Source of the DNA: Streptomyces catenulae
Lineage (GTDB): Bacteria > Actinomycetota > Actinomycetes > Streptomycetales > Streptomycetaceae
Assembly: GCF_000718015.1 (NCBI RefSeq)
Contig: NZ_JODY01000030.1
Location: forward strand, 1-64,000
DNA: 64,000 bases
Reading direction: 5' to 3'
This document shows, one piece after another, positions 62,344 through 64,000 of the stretch. A program made the position numbers and the translations under genes. The notes beneath the pieces are model-generated. The model did no database searches. It saw nothing but the letters and a program-made list of their open reading frames with translations, and had not been told where the DNA came from. The stretch's first letter is position 1. Every line of letters starts with the position of its first letter.

Positions 62344-63267
62344 TCACGCGCCGGGCTCCGCCTCCCCCGTGGCGGCCGTGGTCTGGCCCGGTACGACGGC
62401 GATCGGGCAGAGGGCGTGCAGCAGCACCGCGTGCGCCACCGAACCGAGCCGCCGCCCGAGCGGCAACCGGCGCCGGTGGCGGGCGACGACCACCAGATCG
62501 CTCTCCAGCGAGGCGTCCACCAGCATCCCCGCCGCATCGGCGCCGCGCAGCTCCACCTCCACCTCGACCTCCGGGTGGTGGCGGCGGTACGGGTCGAGCA
62601 CCTTCGTCAGCTGGTCGGCGAGGGCGTCCTCGTACTCCTGCTGGGTGGCCTCGTAGGCGGCGAGGTACTCGAAGGCGGGGGGCATCAGGAGCGGCCAGGT
62701 GTAGCCGGAGATGACGCGGAGCCGGGCGCCGCGGCGGCTCGCCTCGGCGAAGGCGAAGCCGATCGCGCCGGGTTCGTCCTCCTCCGCGTCCACGCCGAGG
62801 GTGATCTGCGGTGTGCCGAGGCCGAGGCGTTCGCCGTCCGCCCGCCGTCCGCCGCCGCGGTCCGGGCGGGGCACGATGACGACCGGGCAGGCCGCCTGAC
62901 CCGCGACGGCGAGGCCGTTGGAGCCGAGCAGCAGGCTGGCGAAACCGCCGCGTCCGCGCGAGCCGAGCACCAGCATCCGGGCCTCGGCCCCCAGGGCGGG
63001 CAGCGCGCTGTCGGGCAGTCCGCCGATGCTGCGGAACACCGGGTCCGGCTCCCCCTCCGCCGCCTCCCACTCGTCGCGCAGCCGCGCCAGGACCGGGTCA
63101 CCGCCCGCCTGCCCGGCGGCGGCCCGCTCGGCCGTCGCGTACGGCCAGACGTGGACCACGTGCAGCGGCGCCGCCTGCAACCGCGCCGCCTCCCTGCCCC
63201 AGCGCAGCGCCCGCTCGCTGTCGACGGATCCGTCCACCGCGACGATGACCGGAAGGTTGCCCTCCAT
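62344..63267 (-). CDS. Tandem universal stress protein
   Basis: Protein of 307 aa with two UspA domains. Domain 1 (residues ~5-145) has VIVAVDGSVDSERALRWG and the ATP-binding loop LGSRGRGGFASLLLGSNG. Domain 2 (~155-300) has ITLGVDAEEDEPGAIGFAFAEASRRG but a modified loop, ARHRRRLPLGRRLGSVAHAVL, in which the G-2x-G-9x-G(S/T) pattern is incomplete. AAGGAG precedes ATG 63267. These proteins bind ATP and help survival in dormancy or stress. The gene is monocistronic. Confidence 0.92.
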   Translation of the reverse strand: MEGNLPVIVAVDGSVDSERALRWGREAARLQAAPLHVVHVWPYATAERAAAGQAGGDPVLARLRDEWEAAEGEPDPVFRSIGGLPDSALPALGAEARMLVLGSRGRGGFASLLLGSNGLAVAGQAACPVVIVPRPDRGGGRRADGERLGLGTPQITLGVDAEEDEPGAIGFAFAEASRRGARLRVISGYTWPLLMPPAFEYLAAYEATQQEYEDALADQLTKVLDPYRRHHPEVEVEVELRGADAAGMLVDASLESDLVVVARHRRRLPLGRRLGSVAHAVLLHALCPIAVVPGQTTAATGEAEPGA

Positions 63268-63708
63268 GCGACTCTCCTTGGATCTGTGGGGTTCTCTCAC
63301 GGGCGGGAGCCCGTCGAACGCCGGGCGGGAGAGCGGTGTCCGGCACCGCGCGCGGCCCGCCCCGGGAAGCCCGCTCCCCGGCGGCCCGTCCATACGGAAA
63401 AGCCCGCCCTGCGATGGTTGAACACCTCCCACGCCCTTCGCCCCTTTACCGCTGTTCTCATCCTGCCCCGGTGACCGCCGCACGGCACGGGACGAAGGTC
63501 CCTTCCCTGCCGCCCCGGGGCCCGGACCTCGCACGACGCACCGCGGGCACCGGTACGGCCCGACGGCACCGGGTAGAGTCGGCCGTCATCCGTCCCGCCG
63601 CTCCGCCCCCGTGCCCGCGCACGCCGAGGGCGGCCCGGCGCCCCCGGACGGAGCCCCGCCCCGCGGTGGCCGACCGGGGTCCGCACCATCCACACGAGGC
63701 ACATTCAG
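63268..63708. other. Divergent promoter region
   Basis: About 440 bp between the universal stress gene and the last methyltransferase. No supported gene. It contains TTGAACACC near 63418 and GGGTAGAGT near 63571 (possible -10 TAGAGT for the methyltransferase). The rest is ordinary GC-rich DNA. Confidence 0.45.
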
Positions 63709-64000
63709 GTGAACGCTCCGCCGGTCGTCGCATGGACCGAGGCCGACGAGGCCCGTACCGCCGCATGGCGCTCCGAGAGCGGCGCGCCGCCGCCCCGGCG
63801 CATCGCGGTCGCGGACGACCGGATGAAGGCGGACGCCGCCTACAAGCTGGTCTGCGAGGGCACCGCGCTCCTGTGGCGCGGCGACTTCCACAACGCCCGG
63901 CAGATGCTGACCGCGTTGGCCCGCCGGATCGACCGCCGCCCGCGCAAGGCGCCGCCCACCGATCCCGCGCTCGCCTTCCACCGCCACCGCGCGGCGCAGA
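63709..64000 (+). CDS. Methyltransferase, 5' part only (runs off the window)
   Basis: Open from GTG 63709 to the window edge (97 codons, no stop). GAGG lies nine bases upstream. The sequence VNAPPVVAWTEADEARTAAW, ADDRMKADAAYKLVCEGTAL and LWRGDFHNARQMLTALARRI matches the N-terminal domain of a Streptomyces class I methyltransferase family of about 380 aa whose SAM domain comes later. That domain lies beyond base 64000, so the methyltransferase label rests on N-terminal resemblance. Confidence 0.75.
   Translation, partial: MNAPPVVAWTEADEARTAAWRSESGAPPPRRIAVADDRMKADAAYKLVCEGTALLWRGDFHNARQMLTALARRIDRRPRKAPPTDPALAFHRHRAAQ

Overview
The DNA is very GC-rich, strongly third-position-GC coding and packed with families typical of Streptomyces (DesK/DesR two-component pairs, F420-dependent LLM oxidoreductase, mycothiol-dependent isomerase, DUF6230/DUF6114, DUF6879, CU044_5270, SCO2322). 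The window is almost certainly a chromosomal contig of a Streptomyces or close relative. Its first 49 bases are not biological: they are an Illumina Nextera adapter with a readable i5 index, so base 1 is a contig end. No rRNA, tRNA or CRISPR array was seen.

Layout. 1-3000: adapter, low-complexity DNA, a LuxR-type response regulator with an insertion in its HTH, a degenerate repeat array and an EmrB/QacA-type exporter. 3092-6553: an SCP-x type thiolase and a fused double acyl-CoA dehydrogenase. 6725-12666: a DesK/DesR-like two-component pair followed by a MacB-type ABC exporter whose permease is split by a 2-bp frameshift. 12746-19175: a small conserved protein, a methyltransferase, a secreted N-acetylmuramoyl-L-alanine amidase, a membrane protein, an LLM oxidoreductase, a mycothiol-dependent isomerase and an alpha/alpha-barrel protein. 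19172-22282: methyltransferase, glycosyltransferase and a divergent KstR-like TetR repressor. 22283-26796: a lipoprotein inside a perfect 40-bp inverted repeat, then 3Fe-4S ferredoxin, aldehyde dehydrogenase and MBL hydrolase. 26913-33142: a cobalamin riboswitch and a five-gene ECF transporter operon. 33251-37746: MerR-HEAT and HEAT proteins, then a divergent FadA5-like thiolase / CYP125-like P450 pair. 38112-46058: DUF6230/DUF6114, secreted proteins, a decayed second ctaD, an ECF sigma factor module, an MHS transporter and a parvulin. 46232-53150: a ~6.9-kb integrated phage-derived element. 53137-64000: the monooxygenase target gene, an MFS-MarR fusion, a peptidoglycan-binding protein, an HAD phosphatase, a GDT1 cation transporter behind a Mn riboswitch, a secreted nuclease, DoxX, DedA and a universal stress protein, and the start of a methyltransferase.

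Main biological story. A dispersed sterol/lipid-type regulon runs through 4-38 kb. Five sites match or nearly match the mycobacterial KstR operator (TNNAACNNGTTNNA). They lie beside the fused acyl-CoA dehydrogenase, the kstR-like gene with its divergent glycosyltransferase operon, the MBL hydrolase, and the fadA5/cyp125 pair, which is divergent just as in Mycobacterium. A second palindrome family (CTGACGnnnCGTCAG) recurs at four promoters of the same functional group, including an LLM oxidoreductase without a KstR box, and implies an additional regulator I cannot name.

The phage-derived element sits in the 5' end of an antibiotic-biosynthesis-monooxygenase-family gene. It replaced that gene's start codon, carries a capsid gene, a scaffold-like gene, HNH, DUF6879 and a secreted ricin-B-like lectin, and has an integrase with three frameshifts, one a perfect 11-bp tandem duplication. 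Several frameshifts (ABC permease, integrase, a small phage gene, ctaD) could be real decay or draft-assembly error; reads would decide.
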